A DNA stretch of 13,687 nt from Candidatus Omnitrophota bacterium (GCA_023818745.1 JAMWBY010000035.1:1-13687); one strand, 5' to 3'. Numbered from the stretch's first letter, positions 1 to 8,198 are shown. Made by a program: numbers and translations. Notes: generated by a model from the sequence alone, not told the origin.

Positions 1-148
1 TGTTAAAGTTTATTATCCTAATGGATGGGCTTTATTAAGAGCATCAAATACCCAACCTGCGCTCGTAGTGAGAATTGAGGGGGAAACAGAAGAAGTTTTA
101 AATAATATTAAAAAGGAGTTTCTTCAGGTGGTTGATAAATATAGATAA
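1..148 (+). CDS. Phosphomannomutase/phosphoglucomutase, C-terminal end (partial)
   Basis: Only the last 48 codons are present; the frame is open from base 2 and stops with TAA at 146-148. The visible peptide contains GWALLRASNTQP followed by ALVVRIEG. This is the C-terminal phosphate-binding loop (RxSxTxP class) and the following strand of the alpha-D-phosphohexomutase superfamily; the RASNTQP form is typical of the bifunctional phosphomannomutase/phosphoglucomutase (AlgC/ManB) branch. That enzyme interconverts hexose 1- and 6-phosphates in the cytosol for surface polysaccharide and nucleotide-sugar synthesis. The catalytic serine and metal site lie outside the window, so substrate preference cannot be read. 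The next gene starts 31 bp downstream on the same strand and could be co-transcribed. Confidence 0.85.
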   Translation, partial: VKVYYPNGWALLRASNTQPALVVRIEGETEEVLNNIKKEFLQVVDKYR

Positions 149-165
149 GATATTTAGGAGAAAAA

Positions 166-174
166 GGGGGGTGA
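166..174 (+). promoter_or_regulatory. Ribosome binding site for the small cysteine-rich gene
   Basis: A G-rich GGGGGGTGA stretch lies 5 bases before the ATG at 180. It decides the start: an in-frame TTG at 132, inside the upstream mutase gene, has no comparable site. Confidence 0.6.
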
Positions 175-179
175 GAAAT

Positions 180-374
180 ATGAAATGTCCATTAAGATTA
201 AGGACACAGAAAAGACCTCTTGGAGAAGCTGCTTTTGGGATTCCTGAGCAAATAGAGGACTTTGATATGTGTATAGAAGATAGTTGTGCATGGTGGGATG
301 GAAGAAATAAATGTTGCATAATTACACACCTTGGAGTAATAAAAGAAAAACTTGAAATATTAAAAGAAAAATGA
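180..374 (+). CDS. Small cysteine-rich protein of unknown function, coupled to the pilB-like gene
   Basis: A 64-residue protein that I do not recognise as a named family. It has five cysteines: C3, C31, C36 and the adjacent pair C45-C46, arranged as CxxxxC-A-W-W then about eight residues then CC. This looks like a small metal-binding or disulfide knuckle, although no family motif can be assigned. There is no signal peptide or membrane segment, and the C-terminal third is charged and probably helical. The ATG at 180 is preferred because of the G-rich ribosome site before it. Its TGA overlaps the ATG of the following ATPase gene (ATGA, 371-374), so the two are very likely translationally coupled. 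That suggests, without proving, a role linked to the pilus or secretion ATPase. The composition is not random for so AT-rich a genome, which supports a real gene. Confidence 0.7.
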   Translation: MKCPLRLRTQKRPLGEAAFGIPEQIEDFDMCIEDSCAWWDGRNKCCIITHLGVIKEKLEILKEK

Positions 375-2047
375 AAAGAGAATATATAATAAAACTTCTT
401 TTGGAAAAAGAGAATTTAAGAGAAGAACAAATTGAGATTGTCTTAAAAGAAAAAGAAAAAACAGGTTCTCCTTTTGGATACTTACTTATCAAATTTGGAC
501 TTATTTCTGCGGAAAGGTGGTATAATTTTGTTTTAAAAGAAATTAAATGGCCTTCTGTTAAACTAAATGAAATAAATTTAGATAAGGATATATTAAAATT
601 ATTACCAGAATTTACATGCAAGAAATATAGAACAATTCCTATATTTAAAGGAGATAAAAAAATTATCTGTGCTATGGTAGATCCTTTGGATGAAAATGTA
701 ATTGATGAAATAAAAAAAATCATTGAAATGGATGTTGAAACAAGATTAGCTAAGGAATATGAAATCAAAGAAACAATTGATACATTTTTATCACATAGTG
801 GAATTGATATAACTTCGCCTTTTGAGAAAAAGGAAGTAGCTACTAAGATATTTAAACCTATAAAAATTAAAGAAATTTCTGAATTATCTGCTGTAAGTGT
901 AGTGGAAGAATTGGTTGCAAAAGCGATTGACCTAAAAGCAACTGATATCCATCTTGAAATTGAAGAAGAGGGTTTAAGATTGAGATATAGAATTAATGGA
1001 TTCCTTTATGAATTTCCTCCTCCGCCACTTGAACTTTATTCTTCAATTGTTTCTCATGTAAAAGTTCTTTCAAATTTAGATATATCAGAAAAAAGGATTC
1101 CACAGGATGGATATTTTAAAATGAAATTACAGAATAGAGATGTTGATTTAAGAGTTTCTACTTTTCCTACAATTTTTGGCGAAACATTATCATTGAGAAT
1201 TCTTGACAAAAAAAATATACTTTCAGGACTTGAACAACTTGGATTTTTACCCGAGGTTCTCCATAGATGGAGAATTTTGCTTGAAGAACCATATGGAATG
1301 ATTTTGGTTACAGGACCAACAGGAAGTGGAAAAACTACAACCTTATATGCTTCTTTAAATGAACTTGACAGTATTCACAAAAAAATTATAACTATAGAAG
1401 ACCCTGTAGAATATCATCTTATAAATATTGACCAGACACAAATAAATCCAAAGTCAGGGTTAACTTTTTCAGTTGCATTAAGGTCTATGTTAAGACAGGA
1501 CCCCGATATAATAATGGTAGGAGAAATAAGGGATATGGAAACGGCAGAAATTGCTTTTAGAGCAGCACAAACAGGCCACTTGGTCTTATCTACTTTACAT
1601 ACAAATACTGCTCCTGGAGTGATTATACGACTCCTTGATATGGGAGTAGAACCATATTTGATTTCTTCTTCTCTAATTGGTGTCTTAAATCAGAGGTTAG
1701 TGAGAAGTATATGTCCTTATTGTAAAGAAAATTACAATCCTTATTTGGAAGAAATTAAGTTGTTAGAACCATCCCTTTTAGAGAAAAAAGATATTAAATT
1801 TTATAGAGGAAAAGGATGCCATTTATGTAATGGGACAGGGTATGGAGGAAGAACAGGTATTTTTGAACTGATGATTATAAATGAAGAATTAAGAAGAGTT
1901 ATTATGAAAAATTCTGACATTTCAGAATTAAAAAAAGTGGCAAGAAGGTCTGGTATGGAAACTTTAAGAGAAGATGGAATAAAAAAAATTATTTCTGGAA
2001 TAACAACAATATCAGAAGTTTATTATAACACAAGGAAAGAGGACTAA
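371..2047 (+). CDS. pilB: PilB/GspE family type IV pilus assembly / type II secretion ATPase
   Basis: Cytoplasmic hexameric ATPase that powers pilin polymerisation in type IV pili or pseudopilin assembly in type II secretion. Residues 1-150 form an MshEN/T2SSE N-terminal domain (repeated helical motif ending KFGLISAE near 41-48), which in some relatives binds c-di-GMP. The motor domain has Walker A GPTGSGKT (315-322), an Asp box TIEDPVEY (341-348), Walker B with GEIRD (384-388) and a His box TGHLVLSTLHTN (401-412). The zinc tetracysteine typical of assembly (not retraction) ATPases is complete: C448, C451, C483, C486. At 558 residues it is full length. No other pilus gene is in view, so PilB and GspE cannot be separated; the symbol is provisional. 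The start overlaps the upstream small gene by 4 bp. The stop overlaps the opposing PilZ gene by 4 bp, leaving no room for a terminator. Confidence 0.95.
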   Translation: MKREYIIKLLLEKENLREEQIEIVLKEKEKTGSPFGYLLIKFGLISAERWYNFVLKEIKWPSVKLNEINLDKDILKLLPEFTCKKYRTIPIFKGDKKIICAMVDPLDENVIDEIKKIIEMDVETRLAKEYEIKETIDTFLSHSGIDITSPFEKKEVATKIFKPIKIKEISELSAVSVVEELVAKAIDLKATDIHLEIEEEGLRLRYRINGFLYEFPPPPLELYSSIVSHVKVLSNLDISEKRIPQDGYFKMKLQNRDVDLRVSTFPTIFGETLSLRILDKKNILSGLEQLGFLPEVLHRWRILLEEPYGMILVTGPTGSGKTTTLYASLNELDSIHKKIITIEDPVEYHLINIDQTQINPKSGLTFSVALRSMLRQDPDIIMVGEIRDMETAEIAFRAAQTGHLVLSTLHTNTAPGVIIRLLDMGVEPYLISSSLIGVLNQRLVRSICPYCKENYNPYLEEIKLLEPSLLEKKDIKFYRGKGCHLCNGTGYGGRTGIFELMIINEELRRVIMKNSDISELKKVARRSGMETLREDGIKKIISGITTISEVYYNTRKED

Positions 2048-2673
2048 TAATTTAAAGTGTCTTTTCCAAGTTCATGTTTCAATGCCTTTATATAAATTGA
2101 AAGATTTTGAAATGAATATGGGTCAATGTCAATAAATTTTAATCCATTTATAAAAACATTTTTCACCTTTTTTGTAAATATCAACTTACATTTTGCTTTA
2201 AAAAGATAATTTTTGTGTTTTATATTAAAAGTAGTTTCAATATCATAAATAGTGTTTTCTTTTAAGGGTATATTTGTTTCAATTTTTACACCTGAAAATG
2301 AAATGTTTAAAATATTTCCATTTACAATTTCTTTATGTAAAATCCCCGTCTTGTTTATCAATTTAACTGATATAAAAGGTGTTTCTAACCTTTCGTTTTT
2401 TCTTTTTTCCTCTAAAATGTCTGTATCTGGTATAAGTATAAGTTTTTTAATTCCTTGTGAAAAAATTTTTCCTGAAACGAAGAAATTTTGACTATCTTTT
2501 TCAAAAAATATTTCTCCTCTTTTCCCAAGTTCTACAGGAATTGTTTTTATTTCAGAAAGGACTGAAATTGTCATTTTACCCCACTTATCAACTTCAACTA
2601 TTTCTCCGTCAATTTTTTTGTTATCTATAAAAATTTTAACTTTTTTTACATTTTTTAATTCATCAACATTCAT
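2044..2673 (-). CDS. PilZ-domain protein (probable c-di-GMP receptor)
   Basis: A 209-residue protein with no signal peptide or membrane segment. The C-terminal half is a PilZ domain: the RxxxR motif is RKNER (91-95) and the second motif (D/N)xSxxG is NISFSG (123-128). All ligand-contacting positions of the consensus are therefore present and c-di-GMP binding is expected. Residues 1-88 form a beta-rich N-terminal domain resembling the YcgR/PilZN-type barrel that precedes PilZ in two-domain receptors. The gene converges on the PilB-like gene with a 4-bp stop overlap, and its start faces the kinase gene across a 115-bp gap. Its position suggests c-di-GMP control of the adjacent pilus or secretion motor, whose own N-terminal domain belongs to a family that can bind the same ligand. 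There is no clear Shine-Dalgarno before the ATG. Confidence 0.88.
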   Translation of the reverse strand: MNVDELKNVKKVKIFIDNKKIDGEIVEVDKWGKMTISVLSEIKTIPVELGKRGEIFFEKDSQNFFVSGKIFSQGIKKLILIPDTDILEEKRKNERLETPFISVKLINKTGILHKEIVNGNILNISFSGVKIETNIPLKENTIYDIETTFNIKHKNYLFKAKCKLIFTKKVKNVFINGLKFIDIDPYSFQNLSIYIKALKHELGKDTLNY

Positions 2674-2727
2674 TTCAAGTTTATTTTACCTATTAATTTG
2701 ATAGCAAGTAAATAGTAAAATAATTTA

Positions 2728-2756
2728 TAGAAATTGATGGAAAAATAAGTTATAAT
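2728..2756 (+). promoter_or_regulatory. Candidate sigma70-type promoter for the kinase-led operon
   Basis: A perfect TATAAT lies at 2751-2756, and TAGAAA (4 of 6 matches to TTGACA) lies at 2728-2733, with the preferred 17-bp spacing. The predicted transcript would start near 2763, about 26 bases before the kinase ATG. The ATG has no Shine-Dalgarno in this short leader. The region is AT-rich, so chance matches are easy. The perfect -10, the exact spacing and the divergent-gap location favour it. Confidence 0.5.
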
Positions 2757-2788
2757 AAAAATTATTCAAGAATTAAAAATTAATTAAA

Positions 2789-3553
2789 ATGGAAGAAGTG
2801 AAAATAAGACCAGGATATATAATAAAAGGATATATGATTAAAGAAATGATTGGTGCAGGTGGATTTTCAACTGTTTTTAAAGCAGAAACAATTAATCCTT
2901 TACCATTATATAACTCTGTAATTGCAATAAAAGTTCTACATCAGAGAAGATTAGAAAGGACACAGATAAAACAATTCATAAGAGAAGGCAAAATAGTTAA
3001 AAACTTAGAGCATCCTAATATAGTAAAGGTCTTTGATATTATTGAACAAGATGGTAATTTCTTTATACTAATGGAATTTGTAGATATAGATTTATTAAAA
3101 GCAATAAGGAAGCATAAAGAAATCTTTAATGAAAAAAATATTATTGACATAATTGTTAAATCAGCGAAAGGTTTGTCATATATTCACCAGAACAGAATTA
3201 TACATAAGGATATCAATCCTTCAAATATTCTTATTTCTCTAAATCTTGAAAAAGTTAAAATTACTGATTTTGGTCTATCTAAAAAAGAAAGTAGATTTAT
3301 AAGAAAAAAAGGGTTTATTGGAGGGACAGAGGGATATATTCCTCCTGAAAGAATGAATGGTAAACAAGATGATGAAAAGGGAGATATTTATGCTTTCGGT
3401 AAAACAATAGAAAAAATTTATAATGAACTTAAATTTCCAATTCCAGAAAAAATAAAAAATGTAATTAAAATTGCCACAGATCCAAAACCCGAAAATAGAT
3501 TTGAGAGTATGGAAGGGATTGTTTATATTCTTGAGACCAGGAAAATTGAATGA
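2789..3553 (+). CDS. Hanks-type serine/threonine protein kinase, kinase domain only
   Basis: A 254-residue cytosolic kinase that is essentially a bare catalytic domain with no transmembrane or sensor extension. Visible motifs: glycine loop GAGGFSTVF (22-30), ATP-anchoring lysine K48 in AIKVL, helix-C glutamate E66, catalytic loop HKDINPSN (139-146, D141 base, N146 metal ligand), DFG at 160-162, PPE (185-187) replacing the usual APE, and F-helix aspartate D199 in GDIYAFG. HKD in place of HRD is a mild variant. All residues needed for phosphotransfer are present, so an active kinase is expected. It opens the seven-gene operon behind the best promoter in the window. Its TGA overlaps the next ATG by 4 bp, which couples it to the deacetylase-fold gene. 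Substrates cannot be inferred; the divergent PilZ gene and the operon products are the nearest candidates. Confidence 0.93.
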   Translation: MEEVKIRPGYIIKGYMIKEMIGAGGFSTVFKAETINPLPLYNSVIAIKVLHQRRLERTQIKQFIREGKIVKNLEHPNIVKVFDIIEQDGNFFILMEFVDIDLLKAIRKHKEIFNEKNIIDIIVKSAKGLSYIHQNRIIHKDINPSNILISLNLEKVKITDFGLSKKESRFIRKKGFIGGTEGYIPPERMNGKQDDEKGDIYAFGKTIEKIYNELKFPIPEKIKNVIKIATDPKPENRFESMEGIVYILETRKIE

Positions 3554-4440
3554 TTAAATTTGTTTATTCAGAAAAATTTTTAAAATATAAAGAGAATTTG
3601 CATCCAGAATCACCTGAAAGAGTAGCAAATTTAGTTAATTATTTACAAAAAAAAGGAAATTTTGAATTTATTGAACCAGATTTATGTAAAGAGGAAGATT
3701 TGTATCTTGTTCATACCCCTGAACTGGTAAAAAAAGTAAAAGAAAATACTTTTTTTGATCCTGATTGTCCAAATATTCAAAATATATTTTACTATGCCTG
3801 TTTATCATGTGGTTCTGCAATAAAAGCAAGTGAGATTTCAATTGAAGGCGGAATAGGTTTTTCTCTTGGCAGACCACCTGGGCACCATGCAGGGAAAAAT
3901 ACTCTTGGTGGTTTTTGTTATTTTAATAATATAGCAGTGGCAGTCAAGAAATTATTATTGAAAAATTTTAAAATTGCAATTCTTGATATAGATGGACATC
4001 ATGGAAATGGAACAGAAGAAATTTTTAATGGAGAAGAAAATGTAATATATGTATCAATACATCAGTTTCCTGCATATCCAGGGACCGGGAGGTATTCATT
4101 TGGTAATTGCTATAATTTTCCAGTTCCACCCTTTTCAAATTCAAAAAAGTATATGGAAAAGTTTGAAGAAGGAGTTGAAATAATAAGAAATTTTTCACCT
4201 GACATTCTTGCTGTTTCATGCGGATTTGATGCTTATATTGATGACCCATTGCTTGACCTATCTTTAAAAGAAAATGATTATTATTTAATGGGGAAAAAAA
4301 TAGGTTCGTTATGTGAAAAAATTTTTTTAATTTTAGAAGGTGGTTATAATATATTTAAAATAGGTAATTTATGTTATTGTTTAATTTCGGGCATAACTCA
4401 AGTGAAAAATACGAATTATAATGGACAGAAAGTTAATTGA
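3550..4440 (+). CDS. Histone deacetylase superfamily zinc amidohydrolase (AcuC/APAH-like)
   Basis: A 296-residue arginase-fold deacetylase of the kind that removes acyl groups from lysine side chains or acetylpolyamines. Family marks appear in order: HPESPERV (18-25), RPPGHHA (108-114, with the catalytic histidine pair H112/H113), DIDGHHGNGT (146-155), the PYPGTG-like YPGTG (176-180), FDAYIDDPL (226-234) and EGGY (263-266). By alignment with HDAC8, the zinc ligands are D148, H150 and D227, and Y266 is the transition-state tyrosine; all are present. There is no signal peptide, so it acts in the cytosol. It is coupled to the kinase by an ATGA overlap, and its 3' end overlaps the glycosidase start by 20 bp. 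Whether it is a protein, polyamine or small-metabolite deacetylase cannot be decided from sequence. A kinase beside a deacylase hints at a joint role in protein modification, which is inference. Confidence 0.93.
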   Translation: MIKFVYSEKFLKYKENLHPESPERVANLVNYLQKKGNFEFIEPDLCKEEDLYLVHTPELVKKVKENTFFDPDCPNIQNIFYYACLSCGSAIKASEISIEGGIGFSLGRPPGHHAGKNTLGGFCYFNNIAVAVKKLLLKNFKIAILDIDGHHGNGTEEIFNGEENVIYVSIHQFPAYPGTGRYSFGNCYNFPVPPFSNSKKYMEKFEEGVEIIRNFSPDILAVSCGFDAYIDDPLLDLSLKENDYYLMGKKIGSLCEKIFLILEGGYNIFKIGNLCYCLISGITQVKNTNYNGQKVN

Positions 4441-7345
4441 ACAATTTAAAACTCCAGATGTAATTTATAGAAGTGCACCATTCTGGGCGTGGAACGATAT
4501 TTTGAATATAGAAAAATTGAGATTGCAGATTGATAAAATGAAAGAAGGGGGATTTGGAGGTGGTTTTATTCATTCAAGAATTGGGTTGATTACTCCCTAT
4601 TTATCTTCCAAATGGATTGAATGTGTTATAGAATGTGTTAAATATGCGGAAAAAAATGGAATGAAGATGTATTTGTATGACGAAGATAGATGGCCAAGCG
4701 GATTTGCTGGCGGGGTTGTATCAAAAAAGAAGGAAAATAGAATAAAGTTTCTAAAAATATGGAAAAAAAATAAAAAATGGAATAAAAAAATTGTAAATGG
4801 TGCTAAAACTGACTGGTTTAATGGCGAGACATATATAGATACTTGTAATAAAAACACTGTAGATGAGTTTATTAAATATACATATGAGAGATATTTAAAA
4901 GAATTGAGAGAGTATATACCTTATTCTGTTCCTGCAATTTTTACAGATGAACCAAGTTACATTACTGGGAAAGCATTAAAAGAAAAAAGAAAAAATATTT
5001 ATTATTTTCCGTGGACAAAAGATTTTAGAAATATTTTTAAAAAAAAGTATGGATATGATATATATACAAAAATAAATTTATTATTTGAAGAAAAAAATGG
5101 TTTTGAAAAAATAAGGTATGATTATTATAGATTGTTAACCGAATTATTTACAAAAAGTTTTGCTGAAAATATTTATAATTTTTGTGAAAAAAATAAAATA
5201 TCTTTAACGGGACATTATCTTAATGAAGACAAAATAGAACTTCAAACATCTGCTGTTGGAGATGTTATGAGTTTATATGAATTTATGCAGTGGCCTGGAG
5301 TTGACCATCTTGAAAGAAACATAAAAAATCCTTTAACTCTTAAACAATGTAGTTCAGTAGCAAATCAACTTGGGAAAGAAAGGGTCTTAAGTGAATTATA
5401 TGGCTGTTCTGGACATAATCTTAGTCTTGCTGATAGAAAATGGATAGGTGATTGGCATATTTCATTAGGGATAAATTTTTTCTGTCCACATTTATATCTT
5501 TATTCTTTAAAAGGTTGTAGAAAAAGAGATTATCCTCCAACAATTTCACCTCATCAGCCATACTGGAAATACCAGAAAGAAATAGAAGATTATTTTGCAA
5601 GATTGAATTTTATTATGAGTCAGGGAAGATATATAAGTAATATTCTTGTAATTCATCCGATTGAAACAGGTTGGATTTTAAAAGGAAGTAAAAAATTGAA
5701 TAAATATGATGATGAACTTGCCGAATTAACACAAAAATTACTTGAAAATAGATTTGAATATGAATTTGGAAATGAAAGTTTAATTGAAAAATATGGTGAA
5801 GTAAAAGAAGGGAAATTTATAATTGGAAGAGGAGAATATAGTTATGTAATCATTCCTTCTACCATCACTTTAAGAAAAACAACAATAGAATTAATAAAAA
5901 ATTTTATAAAATATGGAGGAAAAGTTTTTGCTTCAGAGAAGTTTCCCTATTTAGTAGAAGGAGAAAGAAAGGAGATTGATTTTAAAAAAGATAGCATTCT
6001 TTATAATTCAGTTGACAAATTAATTGAAGAATTAAAAAAGTTAGTAGTTAAAGATGTTGAATTGTATGAAGAAAGTAGAGGAGAAATATTGGATATTTTC
6101 ATCCACAGGAGAAATATAAATGAGGATATAGAAGTTGTTTTTTTAAATAATACATCCCTTCAAAATTATTACAAGACATCTATCTTTTTCAATTATTCAG
6201 GAAAAGTTTATAAGGTAGACCTATTTAAAGGGAATATATACCCAATAGAAATAACAAAGAGTGGAAATGGTATGATAGTCAAAGAAATTTTTCATCCAAT
6301 TGATTCTAAACTTTTTATAATTGATAAAAGTGAAAAACCTGTTATTATAGATAAAACTAAAGAAGAAACAATTGAGAAAATTGAAATAGAAAACTGGAAA
6401 ATTGAAAATACTTCTTTAAATGTTTTAGTTCTTGATTACTGTAAATATAAAAAAAATGTGGATAAAAAATGGTCAAAGAAACTTCCAGTATTACAAATTC
6501 AACAAATTCTTGAAAAAGAAAATAAAAAACAAAAAATAGATTTAGTATTTGAATTTGAAAATGAAAATTTTGATGAAGATATAGAACTTGTTTGTGAAGA
6601 AATAGAAAGATATAAAATAAAGATAAATAATAAACATTTGAAAATTGAAAAGGTAGATGAGTGGATTGACACCTCTTTTAAAAAAGTAAAAATACCAAAA
6701 GAGATGATTAAAAAAGGGAAAAATAAAATTGAGATGAGTATAGTTTTTATACCACCTAAAAAGAAAAACACTTTAATTTTTAAACCCGATGGAGTTGAAA
6801 TTGAAAATATATATTTACTTGGTAATTTTATAGTTAAAGCAAAAAAAATAGAATATAAAAATGGAGGTTACTTTTTGAATAATTTTAACATTTCAAAAAA
6901 AGAAAAAGCAATTACAGAAGAAGATTTAAATACTCAAGGATATCCTTTTTATACCGGAAGTATTGTGGCAATTAAAGAAATTAATATAGATGTAAAAGAA
7001 AAAGAGAGAATTTTTTTAAGATTTGAAGAATTTAATGGAATAGTTGCAAAAATAGAGATAAATAACAATGAGGTTGGTATAGTTTATTTCCCCCCTTATG
7101 AAATTGAAATAACCAAATATGTGAAAAATGGAGTTAATAATATTAAAATTGAATTATTTTCAAGTTTAAGGAATTTACTTGGACCACATCATTTAAAAAA
7201 TCATAATCCTGAATATGTAGGTCCTTCTTCTTTTATTGATAGTTGTGAAAAATGGTTTAAAAGTAAGAATAAAACTGTTCATTATTCTATTTTGCCTTTT
7301 GGTCTTGGTAAAATTTGTATAATATTTAAAAATGAAAATATTTAA
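4421..7345 (+). CDS. GH106-like glycoside hydrolase (putative alpha-L-rhamnosidase family), cytosolic
   Basis: A 974-residue multidomain protein. The N-terminal barrel resembles GH106-type enzymes: SAPFWAWND (18-26), GGFGGGFIHSR (43-53), YLYDEDRWPSGFAGG (84-98), FTDEP (174-178), SELYGCSG (324-331) and GINFFCPHLYLYSLKG then KRDYPP (350-373). Acidic residues in DED, FTDEP and SELYG are the best catalytic or metal-site candidates. Residues about 420-530 look like a Rossmann or amidotransferase-like domain. A charged beta-rich region follows, and a C-terminal galactose-binding jelly-roll spans about 840-925, ending in GPHH. GH106 members cleave terminal alpha-L-rhamnose from plant or bacterial polysaccharides, but this branch is poorly characterised, so the substrate is uncertain. 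No signal peptide or lipobox is visible, implying action on imported or endogenous oligosaccharides. The ATG lies inside the deacetylase gene (20-bp overlap) and the stop overlaps the methyltransferase by 14 bp. Codon use matches its neighbours. Confidence 0.8.
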   Translation: MDRKLIEQFKTPDVIYRSAPFWAWNDILNIEKLRLQIDKMKEGGFGGGFIHSRIGLITPYLSSKWIECVIECVKYAEKNGMKMYLYDEDRWPSGFAGGVVSKKKENRIKFLKIWKKNKKWNKKIVNGAKTDWFNGETYIDTCNKNTVDEFIKYTYERYLKELREYIPYSVPAIFTDEPSYITGKALKEKRKNIYYFPWTKDFRNIFKKKYGYDIYTKINLLFEEKNGFEKIRYDYYRLLTELFTKSFAENIYNFCEKNKISLTGHYLNEDKIELQTSAVGDVMSLYEFMQWPGVDHLERNIKNPLTLKQCSSVANQLGKERVLSELYGCSGHNLSLADRKWIGDWHISLGINFFCPHLYLYSLKGCRKRDYPPTISPHQPYWKYQKEIEDYFARLNFIMSQGRYISNILVIHPIETGWILKGSKKLNKYDDELAELTQKLLENRFEYEFGNESLIEKYGEVKEGKFIIGRGEYSYVIIPSTITLRKTTIELIKNFIKYGGKVFASEKFPYLVEGERKEIDFKKDSILYNSVDKLIEELKKLVVKDVELYEESRGEILDIFIHRRNINEDIEVVFLNNTSLQNYYKTSIFFNYSGKVYKVDLFKGNIYPIEITKSGNGMIVKEIFHPIDSKLFIIDKSEKPVIIDKTKEETIEKIEIENWKIENTSLNVLVLDYCKYKKNVDKKWSKKLPVLQIQQILEKENKKQKIDLVFEFENENFDEDIELVCEEIERYKIKINNKHLKIEKVDEWIDTSFKKVKIPKEMIKKGKNKIEMSIVFIPPKKKNTLIFKPDGVEIENIYLLGNFIVKAKKIEYKNGGYFLNNFNISKKEKAITEEDLNTQGYPFYTGSIVAIKEINIDVKEKERIFLRFEEFNGIVAKIEINNNEVGIVYFPPYEIEITKYVKNGVNNIKIELFSSLRNLLGPHHLKNHNPEYVGPSSFIDSCEKWFKSKNKTVHYSILPFGLGKICIIFKNENI

Positions 7346-8198
7346 TGATAAAAAAATTGTAATTTTAGATGGTGCAATGGGAACATATCTTGAAAAAATC
7401 GGTTATAAAGGTATAACTCCTGAAATTGCAAACATTGAAAAACCAGAAATTGTTGAAAAAATTCATTCAGAATATTGTGAAAATGGTGCTGAAATTATCT
7501 TGACGAATACTTTTGGAGCCAATAGGATAATACTTGATAAGAAAAAACTTGGGAATGCATTAGAAAATATAATTAAAAATGGTGTTGAAATAGCAATAAA
7601 AGTAAAAAACAAATTTAAAAATATTTTTATTGCAGGAGATATAGGACCAACGGGAGAAATATTACAGCCATATGGAACACTTGCAATTAATGAAGCCAAA
7701 AAAGTTTATTTTGAAGTAGGGAAAATTTTTGAAATGACTTCGGTGGACTTTTTAACTCTTGAGACATTTCAGGATTTGGAAGAACTTAAAATTGCTTATG
7801 AAATATTAAGAGAAACAACATCTTTATTTATTATTCCATTGCTGACTTTTACTTCTGGTAAAGAATACAGAACTTTAATGGGGCAAAAAATAGAAGATTT
7901 TGTTAAATGGGCTGAAAAAAATAAAATTTTAATTATTGGTTCAAACTGTGGTGTAAGTTCAAAAGAAATGGTTGATATTGTAAAAATTATAAGAAGCATA
8001 ACCAATTTGAATTTATGGATAAAACCAAATGCGGGAAAGCCGCAATTAAAAGGAGGAGATATAATATATTCTGAAGATGTAGAAGTTTTTGGAGAAAATT
8101 GTTTGAGGATTGTTGAAATGGGAGTAAAATTTATAGGGGGATGTTGTGGAACTACACCTTCTTATATCAATTATTTAAAAAATCTCCTTGTTCATTAA
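7332..8198 (+). CDS. Homocysteine S-methyltransferase family protein, single Hcy-binding domain
   Basis: A 288-residue zinc-dependent methyltransferase consisting only of the Hcy-binding barrel found at the N-terminus of MetH and in BHMT/MmuM. Evidence: ILDGAMGTYLEK (11-22), ILTNTFGANR (56-65), GDIGPTGEILQPYG (102-115), GSNCG (203-207), KPNAGKPQ (231-238) and GGCCGTTP (269-276). The zinc-thiolate ligands are C206, C271 and C272, all intact. It should methylate homocysteine to methionine, but it lacks the methylfolate, cobalamin and activation modules of MetH. The methyl donor is therefore either a small molecule such as S-methylmethionine or a corrinoid/folate partner encoded elsewhere. It overlaps the glycosidase by 14 bp. 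A folate enzyme (5-formyl-THF cyclo-ligase) ends the same operon, making a shared one-carbon role plausible. A gene symbol would overstate donor knowledge. Confidence 0.9.
   Translation: MKIFNDKKIVILDGAMGTYLEKIGYKGITPEIANIEKPEIVEKIHSEYCENGAEIILTNTFGANRIILDKKKLGNALENIIKNGVEIAIKVKNKFKNIFIAGDIGPTGEILQPYGTLAINEAKKVYFEVGKIFEMTSVDFLTLETFQDLEELKIAYEILRETTSLFIIPLLTFTSGKEYRTLMGQKIEDFVKWAEKNKILIIGSNCGVSSKEMVDIVKIIRSITNLNLWIKPNAGKPQLKGGDIIYSEDVEVFGENCLRIVEMGVKFIGGCCGTTPSYINYLKNLLVH

Noticed and set aside
132..179. N-terminal extension of the small cysteine-rich protein from a TTG at 132
   Set aside because: It lies inside the coding end of the mutase gene and has no ribosome site; the ATG at 180 follows a G-rich one.
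322..768. Minus-strand open frame of 148 codons opposite the small gene and pilB
   Set aside because: It lies antisense to clear coding sequence and its translation is a Phe/Ser/Ile-rich shadow with no family motif.
2674..2760. Promoter for the PilZ gene on the minus strand (TTTACT, 18 bp, TAAAAT)
   Set aside because: Possible, but the match is modest and such hexamers are common in this AT-rich gap; not strong enough to list.
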